Part shown: positions 52,772 to 62,610 of the stretch, piece by piece
How positions within the stretch are numbered: the stretch's first letter is position 1
How the letters are laid out: every line of letters starts with the position of its first letter
From: Negativicutes bacterium
GTDB lineage: Bacteria > Bacillota_C > Negativicutes > Sporomusales_B > JARLHX01
Length of the DNA: 64,000 nucleotides
Assembly (NCBI GenBank): GCA_031292035.1
Contig: JARLHX010000283.1
Location: 52,387 to 116,386, forward strand
Direction: 5' to 3'
Made by a program: the position numbers and the translations under genes
Notes under the pieces: model-generated
Told to the model about the DNA's origin: nothing
Databases searched by the model: none
The model's input: the letters and a program-made list of their open reading frames with translations, nothing else

Positions 52772-53641
52772 CTATTCAAAAATTTCCCGGGCGGCGGCCA
52801 CTAGGTCCGGCGGCAACACAACACCCAGATTATTCGCAGTATAACGATTCAGTAAAATGTCTGGCTGGTCGATGGTGCCCACCGGGATCGATCCTGGGGC
52901 GGCTCCGGTCAGAATGCGCGCCGCCTGAGCGCCACAGGCCAGGCCTAGTTTGTGGTGATCGGCCACCAGGGCCCCTAGGGCTCCGGCCGGAACATTGGCC
53001 CCGTTCGAGGCGATGACCGGGATGGCGGCAAGGTCGGCGTAATAGGCCACAGTGGCGAAGTTTTCTTCCACTATTTTTCCGATGGGCACAAACAGCAGAT
53101 CGATGGGCGACGTCAGTCGCTCACCCAGTTGTGATAATTCCTCCGGTTGGTCCAGTGGCAGAGGGGTCAAATCAAATTGGCCTGTCGCTGCGGCTTCAAA
53201 CAGGCTGGCTTCGAGCCGCGAATTGGGATCGCCAGTGTGATAGAGGATGGCGATATGCTTGGCTTGAGGCAGCAAGCGGCGGATGAAGGCCACCTTGTCG
53301 GCGGCCGGGACCATACCGGCCATTCCGGTTGCTTTGCCGCCAGGCTTGTCCAGGGAAGGCACCAGTCCGGCACCGACCGGATCAAATACCGGAGTGAAGA
53401 CGACAGGTATATTGGCGGGGAGATCGATGGCCGCCTTGGCCGCCGGAGTGGAACAGGCAAAAATCAGTTCGATAGCTGATGTTTCCAGTTCGCTGGCCAG
53501 CTTGGGCAGCAGGGCGACGTTGCCGTCAGCGCTCCGGTATTCGTAGGCTACCGTCAGTCCGGCAGCGGCGAGTCCGGCTTTGAAACCCTGCACAGCGTCG
53601 TCCAGGAATTGAGTTAGTTGCAAAATACCGATACGAAACAT
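52772..53641 (-). CDS. ABC transporter substrate-binding-like protein (PF04392 type) without signal peptide
   Basis: 289 aa. [48 protein letters not shown] and HIAILYHTGDPNS are typical of the TrpX/YtrF-like ABC_sub_bind family. Normally these are lipoproteins or have a signal peptide, but here the mature fold starts at residue 2 and no upstream extension is available (ribosome site AGAGGTG 6 bases before the ATG). No permease or ATPase gene is adjacent. It may be a cytosolic sensor or ligand carrier. First gene of the operon with U32 and aminotransferase (gaps 9 and 19 bases). Confidence 0.82.
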   Translation of the reverse strand: MFRIGILQLTQFLDDAVQGFKAGLAAAGLTVAYEYRSADGNVALLPKLASELETSAIELIFACSTPAAKAAIDLPANIPVVFTPVFDPVGAGLVPSLDKPGGKATGMAGMVPAADKVAFIRRLLPQAKHIAILYHTGDPNSRLEASLFEAAATGQFDLTPLPLDQPEELSQLGERLTSPIDLLFVPIGKIVEENFATVAYYADLAAIPVIASNGANVPAGALGALVADHHKLGLACGAQAARILTGAAPGSIPVGTIDQPDILLNRYTANNLGVVLPPDLVAAAREIFE

Positions 53642-53685
53642 GTCAACACCTCTTGGAACAGTTTAACAATTGAAAATTCTACATT

Positions 53686-53776
53686 ATGGAAGGAAACCCT
53701 TTGAAAGTTTGTGAAAAATAGCATTTGTTTTTATCGGTATGGCAGAAAATCCTTTGTGCGTCTGTGAAAAATCGCA
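53686..53776. repeat. Two tandem 38-base imperfect repeats, 53-base period
   Basis: 53686-53723 and 53739-53776 match at 30 of 38 positions without gaps; shared cores are CCTTTG and TGTGAAAAAT. They lie in the 53642-54087 stretch between the minus-strand PF04392 operon and pfkA, where I see no gene. Confidence 0.6.
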
Positions 53777-54087
53777 GGTGATTTTACTATGTTGCCCTAA
53801 TAGGTGATTTACTGATGAATGTGGCCTCCGGTCAGTATCTGAAGCAGTAATTCTATGATTGCCAGTATTTCGGAAAAGCAACGAAAAGGTAATAAGAAAT
53901 TAGCAGGGTGGGCTATTTTTGTGTCGAACTAAATAACAAACCGATGTTGCCTGTCAACCTGGAATATGTCTGGCTTTCGGCCACAGGGAACATGCTGGTC
54001 TAGGTCCCGGCGGAGAGAGCTGTGCGCCAGGACGCTTTCAGTAATAAACACGACTTTCAACACAAAAAAGGGAGGATGCTTCAACCA

Positions 54088-55053
54088 ATGACAATGGAAA
54101 GAATTGCAGTACTGACCAGCGGTGGCGACGCCCCGGGAATGAATGCCGCCATTCGGGCCGTCACACGCAAGGGTCTCTATCACGGGTTTGAAGTTTATGG
54201 GGTTCTCAGAGGTTATCAAGGACTGATTAACGGAGATCTTCTGCCCATGCAGCTGACTTCGGTGGGCGGTATCATAAATCAGGGCGGGACTGTCCTCAAG
54301 ACAGCCAGAAGTGAGGCTTTCAAGACTGAGGAGGGTTTTAGCGCCGCCCTCCGGCAGATCGAAAAGCACAAACTGGCAGCGGTGGTGGTTATCGGCGGCG
54401 ACGGGTCGATGGCCGGGGCGCAGAAATTGGCTGCCAGCGGCGTAAAGACGATTGTGATTCCCGCCACGATTGATAACGATATGGCAGGCACAGAATATAC
54501 TCTGGGTTTTGACACCGCCCTCAACGGCATCTTAGAGGCGACCAGCAAAATCCGCGATACCGCCGAATCTCACGAGCGGGTGGCGATCATTGAGGTCATG
54601 GGCCGGCATTCAGGACAACTGGCTTTGGCGGCCGGACTGGCTGGCGGTGCGGAAATCATCCTGCTGCCTGAGGTGCCGATGTCCATTGAGGAGATTTGTC
54701 ATGTACTCCGACAGGGCCATAAACGCGGCAAGCAGTCCAGTATCGTGATTGTCGCCGAAGGAGCAGGCAAGGGGTACGATATCGCTCGCGAGATTGCCGC
54801 CGAAACCGGGTATTCTACTCCTGTCACCGTTTTAGGCTACATCCAGCGCGGCGGCAGTCCGACTGCGGTCGATAACCTGATGGGCAGCCGAATGGGGGGC
54901 AAGGCTATCGACAGTCTGTTGGCCGGTGAGGCCAACTGTCTGGTGGCTGTGCAAAATGCGGCGATAGTCACCGTTCCGTTTGCTGAGGCCTTTAGGATGA
55001 AGAGAAGCATCGATCGTTCCCAGTATGAACTAGCCCGTATCTTGGCGCTGTAA
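54088..55053 (+). CDS. pfkA: 6-phosphofructokinase
   Basis: 321 aa, bacterial PfkA length. LTSGGDAPGMNAAIRA, VVIGGDGSMAGAQKL (ATP site), PATIDNDMAGT (catalytic Asp), EVMGRHSGQLAL and LGYIQRGGSPTAVD are in place. It makes fructose-1,6-bisphosphate from fructose-6-phosphate with ATP; the GGDGS motif favours ATP over pyrophosphate. GGGAGG lies 12 bases before ATG 54088. dnaE follows but has its own promoter. Confidence 0.97.
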   Translation: MTMERIAVLTSGGDAPGMNAAIRAVTRKGLYHGFEVYGVLRGYQGLINGDLLPMQLTSVGGIINQGGTVLKTARSEAFKTEEGFSAALRQIEKHKLAAVVVIGGDGSMAGAQKLAASGVKTIVIPATIDNDMAGTEYTLGFDTALNGILEATSKIRDTAESHERVAIIEVMGRHSGQLALAAGLAGGAEIILLPEVPMSIEEICHVLRQGHKRGKQSSIVIVAEGAGKGYDIAREIAAETGYSTPVTVLGYIQRGGSPTAVDNLMGSRMGGKAIDSLLAGEANCLVAVQNAAIVTVPFAEAFRMKRSIDRSQYELARILAL

Positions 55054-55122
55054 AACCCGATTTTTGTCCGAGCGGCGTCTTGTGCACTGTACTTTTGGGG
55101 CGAATGACGCGACCATCCTATT

Positions 55123-55147
55123 CCCCTGGGTCCGGTGGACCCAGGGG
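55123..55147 (+). other. 11-bp perfect hairpin between pfkA and dnaE
   Basis: CCCCTGGGTCC pairs with GGACCCAGGGG around GGT. No T-run follows, so terminator function is uncertain. Confidence 0.5.
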
Positions 55148-55205
55148 TTAGGAGCTTTTGGCCCGCCGAGACGGGCGATCACAGGAAAAGTGGATGAAAG
55201 AAAGT

Positions 55206-55234
55206 TTGAATCGGTTCTTTTCTTTCATTATAAT
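55206..55234 (+). promoter_or_regulatory. Sigma-A type promoter of dnaE
   Basis: TTGAAT, 17-base spacer, TATAAT, 55 bases before the start codon. The core lies within a TGAAAGAAA/TTTCTTTCA inverted repeat (55195-55227). Confidence 0.75.
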
Positions 55235-55288
55235 TAAAGCAGCCGCGGCAATGTCAGATGGTTGCCAGCCTTGGGAGGATTAACCCGG

Positions 55289-58200
55289 ATGAGCAAAAAA
55301 GAGGCCGACATTTCAAGCTTCGTACACCTTCATAATCATACCGAATTCAGTCTTCTTGACGGTGCCAGCCGCGTCGAAACTTTGGTGCGGCGGGCCAAAG
55401 AGCTGGGTATGCCGGCGGTGGCGATCACCGACCATGGTACGATGTGCGGGGTCATCGATTTTTATAAACATGCCCGAAAACACGGTATAAAACCGATTAT
55501 CGGCTGCGAGGTATATGTGGCGCCGCGGGCGCGCGGCGAAAGGACGATGGTGGAGGGCGAAGCTTATTACCATCTGATCCTGCTGGCCGAGAACGACCAA
55601 GGTTACCGCAATCTCATTGAATTGGTATCGCGGGCCCATATGGAGGGCTTTTATTATAAACCCCGGGTGGACAGGGAATTGCTCCGCCAGTACAGCGGCG
55701 GCCTGATCTGTATGAGCGCCTGCCTGGCGGGGGAAATCCCCCAAATGCTCCTTCGGGGCGATAGCGCCGGCGCCGAAGAACTGGCCAAAGAATATCGCGA
55801 TATTTTCGGCCCGGATAATTACTTTATTGAGCTCCAAGACCACGGCATACCGGAGCAGCAGACAGTAAATCCGCTCCTTATCGCCCTGGCCAATAAACTG
55901 GACATTGGTTTGGCGGCCACCAACGACATTCATTATATCGACCGCGAGGACGCCGAAAGCCATGACGTGCTGCTCTGCATTCAGACCGGCAAGATGGTGG
56001 ACGACACCAACCGGATGCGGTTTCCCAATAACGAGTTCTACTTAAAAAAGGCTGACGAGATGGCGGCGCTTTTTGTTGATTGCCCGGAGGCTATCGAAAA
56101 CACTTGCCGTATCGCTGACCGGTGTAATGTCACACTGGAATTTGACAAGCTCTATCTGCCGGAATTCCCCATTCCGTCGGGGCTGTCGCCGGACGAATAT
56201 CTGCGCGATATTTGCCTTGAGTGCCTGCCGGGGCGCTACCCCGAACCAGGCCCGGAAGTGGCTGAACGCTTGGACTATGAGCTGCGGGTCATCAGGGAGA
56301 TGGGCTACTCCGGCTATTTTCTCATTGTCTGGGACTTTGTAAAGTATGCCCGCGAACAGGGTATTGCCGTAGGACCTGGCCGGGGCTCTGCCGCGGGGAG
56401 TATCGTGTCTTATCTTCTGGGGATCACCAATATTGACCCCCTTAAATATGGACTGCTGTTCGAGCGATTTTTGAATCCCGAACGGGTTTCTATGCCTGAT
56501 ATCGATATCGACTTTTGCTACGAACGCCGCAGCGAAGTTATCGAATATGTAGTCGAACGCTATGGCGCGGACCGGGTGGCCCAAATCATCACCTTTGGTA
56601 CCATGGCAGCCAAGGCGGCCATCCGCGACGTCGGCCGGACGCTAACCATGTCCTACGGCGATGTCGACCGGATCGCAAAGCTGGTGCCAAACGAACTGGG
56701 AATCACGTTAAAGCGGGCTTTGGAGACCAGCAATGAACTGCGGGGGCTCTATCAAAACGAGGCTGAGGTGAAAAAACTCATCGACCTGGCGATCAGTGTC
56801 GAGGGTCTGCCGCGCCACGCCTCGACCCACGCCGCCGGGGTTGTTATCTCAAAAGAGCCGCTGACCCATTATGTGCCGCTGCAAAACTCGGCTGAAGGGT
56901 TTGTCACCACTCAGTATGATAAAGACCGGATCGAAGATATCGGTCTTTTAAAGATGGACCTTTTGGGCCTCCGGACGCTGACTGTGATTGGCGGCGCCCT
57001 GGTGCACATCAAGGCCAACCGCGGCATTACTGTCGACATCGACGCCATTCCGCTGGACGACGCCAAGGTTTGCGCCATGCTGAGCGCCGGCGATACTGCC
57101 GGGGTGTTCCAGATGGAATCCGGCGGCATGACTAATCTGGTCAAGGAATTAAAACCAGAGCATTTTGAAGACCTCATCCCCCTGGTGGCCCTATATCGCC
57201 CCGGACCGCTGGGCAGCGGCATGGTGACTGACTTTATCAACGGCCGCCACGGCCGCAAGAAGGTAACCTATCTTCATCCGCTGCTGGAATCGATTCTGAA
57301 GCCGACCTTCGGGGTCATTCTTTACCAGGAGCAGGTTATGGAGATCGCCTCCAAACTGGGGGGATTCACTCTGGGGCAGGCCGATCTGCTCAGGCGGGCC
57401 ATGGGCAAAAAAAAGGCCGAAGTGCTGGCCGCCCAACGAGAGAACTTTATGCAGGGCGCCGCCGCCCGTGGTATCGATGCTAAATTGGGTACCGAGATCT
57501 TTAATCTGATGGCTCATTTTGCCGATTATGGCTTCAATAAATCCCACAGCGCCGCTTACGCTTTGGTGGCCTACCAGACGGCCTACCTCAAAGCCAACTA
57601 TCCGCAAGAATTTATGGCTGCTCTCCTGACCAGCGTCATGGGCATCAACGACAAGATCGGTTATTATATCGAAGAAAGCCGCCGGATGGGGCTGGCGGTG
57701 CTGCCGCCAGACATCAATGTCAGTTCGGCTGGATTTACTGTTGACGGCGAGGCCATCCGGTTTGGCCTGGCCGGGGTGAAAAACGTCGGCGAGAATGCTA
57801 TTGGCAACATGGTGATGGTGCGCAATGAAGGCGGCCGGTTTACCTCGTTGGTGGATTTTTGCTCACGGGTGGACATGAGGGTGGTTAACAAGCGGGTTCT
57901 GGAGAGCCTGATCAAGTGCGGCGCTTTTGACTCGGTTGGCTGGCGGCGCTCGCAACTGCTGGCGGTATTGGAGCAGGCAGTGGAGGTGGCGGCTTGCCGC
58001 CAACGCGACCTGGCCAGCGGCCAGACAGGCCTCTTTTGCGACGAAACTACCGGCAACGCCGACGAAATCGCCCCGCCCAACCTCGACGAGTTGCCGCGGG
58101 ACCAGATTTTGGCCATGGAAAAAGAAATAACCGGCTTTTATGTCACCGGTCATCCGTTAGATCAGTTTCGCGACCGGCTGAAACAGTTTACGTCGGTCAG

Positions 58201-58705
58201 CCAGCTTGGTGAAGGAGGATTCAGCGACGGGCAGCAGGTCAAGATCGCCGGCCTGGTCGCCAGCGCCAAGCGCATCACCACCAAGAGCGGCGGCATGATG
58301 TGTTTTATTGGCCTGGAAGATTTCACCGGACAGGTAGAGGTGGTTGTCTTCGCGCGGATTTTTGAGAAGACCAGCCGGTTGCTCCTGGTTGACACCCCGG
58401 TGGTGGTGTCGGGCCGACTCAATATCAGTGACGAAACCGTTAAGGTAATCGCCGACAATATCAGCCCCTTTGACGCGGCCAGCGAGGTGAGGCTCAAACT
58501 ACATAGCCACCAGGAAACACCACAGATTTTTGCCGAGTTGAAGGCGGTATTCACCCGCTTCCACGGTTCGTCCACCGTCTTTCTCCATTTTGTCGACAAT
58601 CGCCGGGTGGTGAAGACTGACCCCGAATTTTGGCTCGACCCGACGCCTGACGCCCTCAGGGCGTTGGAAAAGATTCTTGGCAAGGATGCTGTCAAGGTGG
58701 GGTAA
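55289..58705 (+). CDS. dnaE: DNA polymerase III alpha subunit
   Basis: 1138 aa, DnaE1 type. PHP domain (FVHLHNHTEFSLLDGASRVE), polymerase palm with VSMPDIDIDFCYERR (catalytic Asp), GRGSAAGSIVSYLLG, finger and beta-binding parts (HFADYGFNKSHSAAYALVAY), then an OB fold (VKIAGLVASAKRITTKSGGMM) and C-terminal tail. ATG 55289 has GGGAGG 10 bases upstream. It is the replicative or back-up polymerase depending on whether PolC exists elsewhere. The 3' end overlaps the convergent gene by 14 bases. Confidence 0.97.
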   Translation: MSKKEADISSFVHLHNHTEFSLLDGASRVETLVRRAKELGMPAVAITDHGTMCGVIDFYKHARKHGIKPIIGCEVYVAPRARGERTMVEGEAYYHLILLAENDQGYRNLIELVSRAHMEGFYYKPRVDRELLRQYSGGLICMSACLAGEIPQMLLRGDSAGAEELAKEYRDIFGPDNYFIELQDHGIPEQQTVNPLLIALANKLDIGLAATNDIHYIDREDAESHDVLLCIQTGKMVDDTNRMRFPNNEFYLKKADEMAALFVDCPEAIENTCRIADRCNVTLEFDKLYLPEFPIPSGLSPDEYLRDICLECLPGRYPEPGPEVAERLDYELRVIREMGYSGYFLIVWDFVKYAREQGIAVGPGRGSAAGSIVSYLLGITNIDPLKYGLLFERFLNPERVSMPDIDIDFCYERRSEVIEYVVERYGADRVAQIITFGTMAAKAAIRDVGRTLTMSYGDVDRIAKLVPNELGITLKRALETSNELRGLYQNEAEVKKLIDLAISVEGLPRHASTHAAGVVISKEPLTHYVPLQNSAEGFVTTQYDKDRIEDIGLLKMDLLGLRTLTVIGGALVHIKANRGITVDIDAIPLDDAKVCAMLSAGDTAGVFQMESGGMTNLVKELKPEHFEDLIPLVALYRPGPLGSGMVTDFINGRHGRKKVTYLHPLLESILKPTFGVILYQEQVMEIASKLGGFTLGQADLLRRAMGKKKAEVLAAQRENFMQGAAARGIDAKLGTEIFNLMAHFADYGFNKSHSAAYALVAYQTAYLKANYPQEFMAALLTSVMGINDKIGYYIEESRRMGLAVLPPDINVSSAGFTVDGEAIRFGLAGVKNVGENAIGNMVMVRNEGGRFTSLVDFCSRVDMRVVNKRVLESLIKCGAFDSVGWRRSQLLAVLEQAVEVAACRQRDLASGQTGLFCDETTGNADEIAPPNLDELPRDQILAMEKEITGFYVTGHPLDQFRDRLKQFTSVSQLGEGGFSDGQQVKIAGLVASAKRITTKSGGMMCFIGLEDFTGQVEVVVFARIFEKTSRLLLVDTPVVVSGRLNISDETVKVIADNISPFDAASEVRLKLHSHQETPQIFAELKAVFTRFHGSSTVFLHFVDNRRVVKTDPEFWLDPTPDALRALEKILGKDAVKVG

Positions 58706-59270
58706 CAGCTACCACCAACATCGCCGCTCCCTCCCGGAGGTACTGCTTGGTGGTGAGATAGAGATTTTCCGCCATCGGAGCGGGGGAACCGCTGACCTCC
58801 ATATCGAGCTGCTTTGCCAGAACGAGGCTGCGGCGGATATGGGAGGCACTGGATACAATGATGGCCTGTTTGAACCCTTGGGCTTGCATGATGGCCCTGG
58901 AGTTCACCAGATTTTGCATGGTGTTATAGGAAGCTTCCTCAGTTAAGATGCGCTCGGCCGGAATGCCTTGCGCGACAAGATAATCCCGCATGGCCGCCCC
59001 TTCGCTCATGGTTTCATCCGCGCCCTGAGCGCCACTGACGATGATTGTGGCTGCGTAGCCGCGCTGGTAGAGTTTCACGGCTTGGTCCAGCCGCAGGCGC
59101 AGCATGGTGCTGGGGTCGTGCCCGATCAGTTTGGCGCCCAGCACGATGATGACGTCGGACGGCACCGGTTCGGATAGCATGCCAACGGCGATAATGGGGA
59201 CCTCTACCGCCAGAAAGACCAGCAAGACAAGAAACAATATATAGTTGCGCCACCTTTTGCTGAAAACCAT
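58692..59270 (-). CDS. SanA/YdcF-like DUF218 envelope protein
   Basis: 192 aa. One N-terminal helix (about 9-30) then a DUF218 fold: VIIVLGAKLIGHDPSTMLRLRLDQA, TIIVSGAQGADE, and EEASYNTMQNLVNSRAIM with SSASHIRRS. SanA of enterics affects vancomycin sensitivity and envelope integrity; the enzymatic role is not settled. ATG with AGGAGG at 8 bases. Ends 14 bases inside dnaE. Confidence 0.85.
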   Translation of the reverse strand: MVFSKRWRNYILFLVLLVFLAVEVPIIAVGMLSEPVPSDVIIVLGAKLIGHDPSTMLRLRLDQAVKLYQRGYAATIIVSGAQGADETMSEGAAMRDYLVAQGIPAERILTEEASYNTMQNLVNSRAIMQAQGFKQAIIVSSASHIRRSLVLAKQLDMEVSGSPAPMAENLYLTTKQYLREGAAMLVVAVTPP

Positions 59271-59440
59271 GGCGATAGACCTCCTGCATATTCGTTTCCT
59301 GGGTAAGGCAGCTTGTATTCGTCAAGCCGACCAGGGAAGGATCTCTATAATTATTATACCACTTTAGGATTCAAAGGTGAAAATCCTGTGTCTGCCAACT
59401 GTCGGTAAACACTCCGTTGTACAGGAAAGCGGACAAAAAG

Positions 59441-59458
59441 TGTATAGAAATATATACA
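59441..59458. promoter_or_regulatory. Candidate enhancer site: TGTATA-N6-TATACA
   Basis: A perfect 6-bp inverted repeat with 6-base spacer about 180-200 bases upstream of the sigma-54 promoter, the usual distance of an activator site. The region 59271-59703 has no gene. Confidence 0.4.
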
Positions 59459-59638
59459 GATGATTGCAGCTAGCCATCCTGCAGGGGTAGCTTTTTTGCC
59501 TGGGATTAAAAGATTTGCGGCGAGTCCGGCTGTAGGCGTCCGCCCCTGCCGGTGGGTATAAATAGAGCGCTGAATGGAAACGGTAAATGGCAAGAATGCG
59601 GTTGGCACAGCCAGAGGAGGCTTGATCGCAACGGTGAA

Positions 59639-59656
59639 TTGGCACGATATTTGCAT
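59639..59656 (+). promoter_or_regulatory. Sigma-54 promoter of the CoA-transferase gene
   Basis: TTGGCAC, five bases, TTGCAT: TGGCAC-N5-TTGC is the -24/-12 consensus for RpoN exactly. It lies 47 bases before the start codon. Confidence 0.8.
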
Positions 59657-59703
59657 ATGAATGGTATGTAACTTATTATTGCAGGGGGAGAGTGGACTAA
59701 ATT

Positions 59704-61260
59704 ATGGCGAAAATAATTTCCGCACTGGAAGCTGCCAAGCTTATTAAAGATGGTGTTACCGTCGCCACCACCGGATTTGTCGGTATCGGCCATCCCGAGG
59801 CTCTGACCATTGCACTAGGAGAGAGATTTGTCAGCGAAGCCGCTCCGCGGGACTTAACCCTGGTTTATTGCGCGGGGCAGGGGGATGGCAAGGACCGCGG
59901 GTTAAACCATCTCGGGCATGAGGGTATGTTGAAGCGGGTTGTCGGCGGCCATTGGAACCTGGCTCCCAAGCTGGGAAAATTGGCGGTGGAGGATAAAATC
60001 GAAGCCTACAATTTCCCTCAGGGTACTTTAGCCCAATGGTTCCGCAGCATTGCCGGCAACAAGCCTGGCATCATCACCAAAGTCGGCCTGAACACCTTTT
60101 GCGACCCCCGGGTGGAAGGCGGCAAGCTCAATGCAGTGACCAAGGAAGACTTGGTTGAGGTGATTGAACTTGGCGGCGAAGAGTGGCTGTGGTATAAACC
60201 TTTCCCGATCGATGTGGCCTTGATTCGCGGTACCAGTGCGGACGAGTTCGGTAATATCAGTATCGAACGTGAGGCTCTGTCGTTAGAAATTCTCTCTGCC
60301 GCCCAAGCAGCCAAAAATTCCGGCGGTATCGTCATTGCCCAAGTGGAACGGATCGTACAAAATGGCACTGCCCACCCGATGAGCGTTAAAGTGCCTGGTA
60401 TTAACGTGGACTACTTGGTGGTAGCCGAGGGGAGCAGTCACATGCAGACCTTCGCCGAGCAGTACAATCCCGCATATTCCGGCGAAGTGCGCGTTCCGCT
60501 TGCAGCCCTCCCGCCCCTGGTGCTGGACGAACGCAAAGTAATTTGCCGTCGCGCCGCGATGGAGCTCATTCCGAACGCTATTGTCAACCTCGGTATTGGT
60601 ATGCCTGAAGGGGTGGCAATGGTGGCCAACGAAGAATGTGTCGGCGACACAATGACCCTGACAGTGGAACCAGGCGGTGTCGGTGGCGTGCCTGCCGGCG
60701 GGTTGAGTTTCGGGGCTGTCACTAACGCCGATGCGTTCGTCGATCAACCATACCAGTTTGACTTCTATGACGGCGGCGGCCTGGACCTGGCTTTTCTCGG
60801 CCTGGCTGAAACCGATAAGCACGGCAATATCAATGTCAGTAAATTTAAAGGCCGGGTTGCCGGTTGCGGCGGATTCATCAATATCACCCAAAACGCCAAA
60901 CAGGTTATTTACTGCGGAACTTTTATGGCCGGCGGCCTAAAAGTCAAAGTGGAAGACGGAAAACTGACCATCTTGACCGAAGGACGAGTCAAGAAGTTCC
61001 TCGATCATGTCGAACAGGTCACCTTCAGCGGTAAGTACGCCCAGAAGGTCAAGCAACCGGTCATGTTTATCACCGAGCGTGCCGTATTCAAACTGACGCC
61101 TGAGGGCATGTTGCTGACCGAGGTCGCCCCGGGAGTTGATCTGCAGAAAGACGTGCTGGCATTGATGGATTTTGCGCCGATTATTGCGCCAGATCTCAAG
61201 TTGATGGATGCCCGTATCTTCAAGGACGACAAGATGGGATTATCATTTAACTGTAAATAA
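59704..61260 (+). CDS. Short-chain acyl-CoA:acetate/propionate CoA-transferase (Pct/YdiF-type)
   Basis: 518 aa, family I CoA-transferase with both halves in one chain. N-terminal [37 protein letters not shown], and C-terminal [10 protein letters not shown] with the catalytic glutamate in [14 protein letters not shown] (about E322). It swaps CoA between acetyl-CoA and a fatty or hydroxy acid such as propionate, butyrate or lactate. GGGGAG lies 12 bases before the ATG. It is expressed from a sigma-54 promoter, then a thiolase with its own promoter follows. Exact acid unknown. Confidence 0.9.
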   Translation: MAKIISALEAAKLIKDGVTVATTGFVGIGHPEALTIALGERFVSEAAPRDLTLVYCAGQGDGKDRGLNHLGHEGMLKRVVGGHWNLAPKLGKLAVEDKIEAYNFPQGTLAQWFRSIAGNKPGIITKVGLNTFCDPRVEGGKLNAVTKEDLVEVIELGGEEWLWYKPFPIDVALIRGTSADEFGNISIEREALSLEILSAAQAAKNSGGIVIAQVERIVQNGTAHPMSVKVPGINVDYLVVAEGSSHMQTFAEQYNPAYSGEVRVPLAALPPLVLDERKVICRRAAMELIPNAIVNLGIGMPEGVAMVANEECVGDTMTLTVEPGGVGGVPAGGLSFGAVTNADAFVDQPYQFDFYDGGGLDLAFLGLAETDKHGNINVSKFKGRVAGCGGFINITQNAKQVIYCGTFMAGGLKVKVEDGKLTILTEGRVKKFLDHVEQVTFSGKYAQKVKQPVMFITERAVFKLTPEGMLLTEVAPGVDLQKDVLALMDFAPIIAPDLKLMDARIFKDDKMGLSFNCK

Positions 61261-61264
61261 AAGG

Positions 61265-61293
61265 TTGTGATTTATTTCACAATAAGCTAAAAT
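61265..61293 (+). promoter_or_regulatory. Promoter of thiolase overlapped by a Rex-like operator
   Basis: TTGTGA, 17-base spacer, TAAAAT form a sigma-A promoter 42 bases before the start codon. The first 18 bases are an almost perfect palindrome, TTGTGATTTATTTCACAA, differing from the Rex consensus TTGTGAAnnnnTTCACAA at one base. It also matches TGTGA-N6-TCACA of CRP/FNR proteins. Confidence 0.65.
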
Positions 61294-61335
61294 GAAGTTA
61301 AGGGAATAATGAAAATTTTGGTAAGGAGTGATATA

Positions 61336-62517
61336 ATGAAAGAAGTCGTCATCGTTAGTGCCGCTCGTACCGCAATCGGCAACTTTGGCGGATCTCTGGC
61401 CTCGCTGTCGGCAACGGAGCTGGGAGCTATTGCTCTCAATGCAGCGCTGGAGAGAGCCGGAATCAAAGGAGATGCGGTAGACGAGATTATTCTCGGTAAT
61501 GTATTGCAGGCCGGACTAGGCCAGAATCCCGCCCGTCAGGCGTCAGTCAAAGCTGGATTGCCGGTGGAGATTCCGTCCTTCACCATCAATAAAGTGTGCG
61601 GCTCGGGTCTGAAGGCGGTCAATCTCGCTGCCCAGGCTATTATCAGCGGCGACGCTGAAACGGTCGTGGCTGGCGGGTTTGAGAGCATGAGCAACGCTCC
61701 TTACTTATTAGAAAGCAAAGCCCGCTGGGGATACCGCATGGGCCACAGCAAGGTGGTCGATGTCATGATTACCGACGGTCTGTGGTGCGCTTTCAATGAT
61801 TATCACATGGGTATCACCGCCGAAAATGTGGCGGCGAAATTCAATATCAGCCGCGAGGAGCAGGACAATCTGGCTGCCGAATCTCAGGATAAAGCACTAA
61901 AAGCCATCGCTTCCGGCGCCTTTAAAAAGGAGATTGTTCCGGTTACCATCAAAGGTAGAAAAGGCGACACGATTTTTGACACTGATGAGTATCCGAAGCC
62001 TGGCACCACCGGTACCTCGCTCTGCGGTCTCCGGCCGGCCTTTAAAAAGGACGGCACCGTTACTGCCGGGAATGCCTCCGGTATCAACGACGGCGGAGCT
62101 GCCCTGGTGATTATGAGCGCCGACAAGGCCAAGGCGCTCGGCCTCAAACCGCTGGCACGGATTATCGGTTACGGTTCCGGCGGCGTAGATCCGTCCATCA
62201 TGGGTATGGGCCCAGTGCCGGCAACGCGTAAGGCTCTGGCTAAAGCCGGCCTCACCATGGCTGACATCGACCTGATCGAAGCCAATGAGGCTTTTGCCGC
62301 TCAGTTTTTGGCGGTCGGCAAGGAACTCGGATTTGTCAAAGAAAAAGTCAATGTCAACGGTGGCGCTATTGCCCTAGGGCATCCTATCGGGGCCAGCGGC
62401 GCCCGCATCTTGATTACCCTTCTTCATGCGATGGAGGCTCGCGGCGCCAAGCGTGGACTGGCTACCCTTTGCATCGGCGGCGGCCAAGGCGTCGCTACGA
62501 TAGTAGAAAGAATCTAG
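61336..62517 (+). CDS. Acetyl-CoA acetyltransferase (thiolase)
   Basis: 393 aa. [22 protein letters not shown]88 in [43 protein letters not shown] and CIGGGQGVA: a textbook ThlA/AtoB. It condenses two acetyl-CoA to acetoacetyl-CoA. ATG with AAGGAGTG upstream. It precedes acyl-CoA dehydrogenase and etfB, as in butyrate synthesis clusters; hbd and crt were not seen in the window. Confidence 0.95.
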   Translation: MKEVVIVSAARTAIGNFGGSLASLSATELGAIALNAALERAGIKGDAVDEIILGNVLQAGLGQNPARQASVKAGLPVEIPSFTINKVCGSGLKAVNLAAQAIISGDAETVVAGGFESMSNAPYLLESKARWGYRMGHSKVVDVMITDGLWCAFNDYHMGITAENVAAKFNISREEQDNLAAESQDKALKAIASGAFKKEIVPVTIKGRKGDTIFDTDEYPKPGTTGTSLCGLRPAFKKDGTVTAGNASGINDGGAALVIMSADKAKALGLKPLARIIGYGSGGVDPSIMGMGPVPATRKALAKAGLTMADIDLIEANEAFAAQFLAVGKELGFVKEKVNVNGGAIALGHPIGASGARILITLLHAMEARGAKRGLATLCIGGGQGVATIVERI

Positions 62518-62522
62518 AGGTT

Positions 62523-62564
62523 TTAGTGCCAATAGGGCAACTTGTTGGCACTAAGCTAGTTTTT
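62523..62564 (+). terminator. Terminator-like hairpin between thiolase and acyl-CoA dehydrogenase
   Basis: TTAGTGCCAA pairs with TTGGCACTAA, a perfect 10-bp stem with 12-base loop; a T5 run follows after four bases. It may only weaken read-through. Confidence 0.6.
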
Positions 62565-62610
62565 GTCTGAGAAGTTATTTAAAATAAAATAAATTATGGG
62601 GGGATTAGAC

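Noticed and set aside
59354..59656. Overlapping minus-strand frames of about 95-100 codons before the CoA-transferase
   Set aside because: They cover the sigma-54 promoter region, lack ribosome sites and give low-complexity translations.
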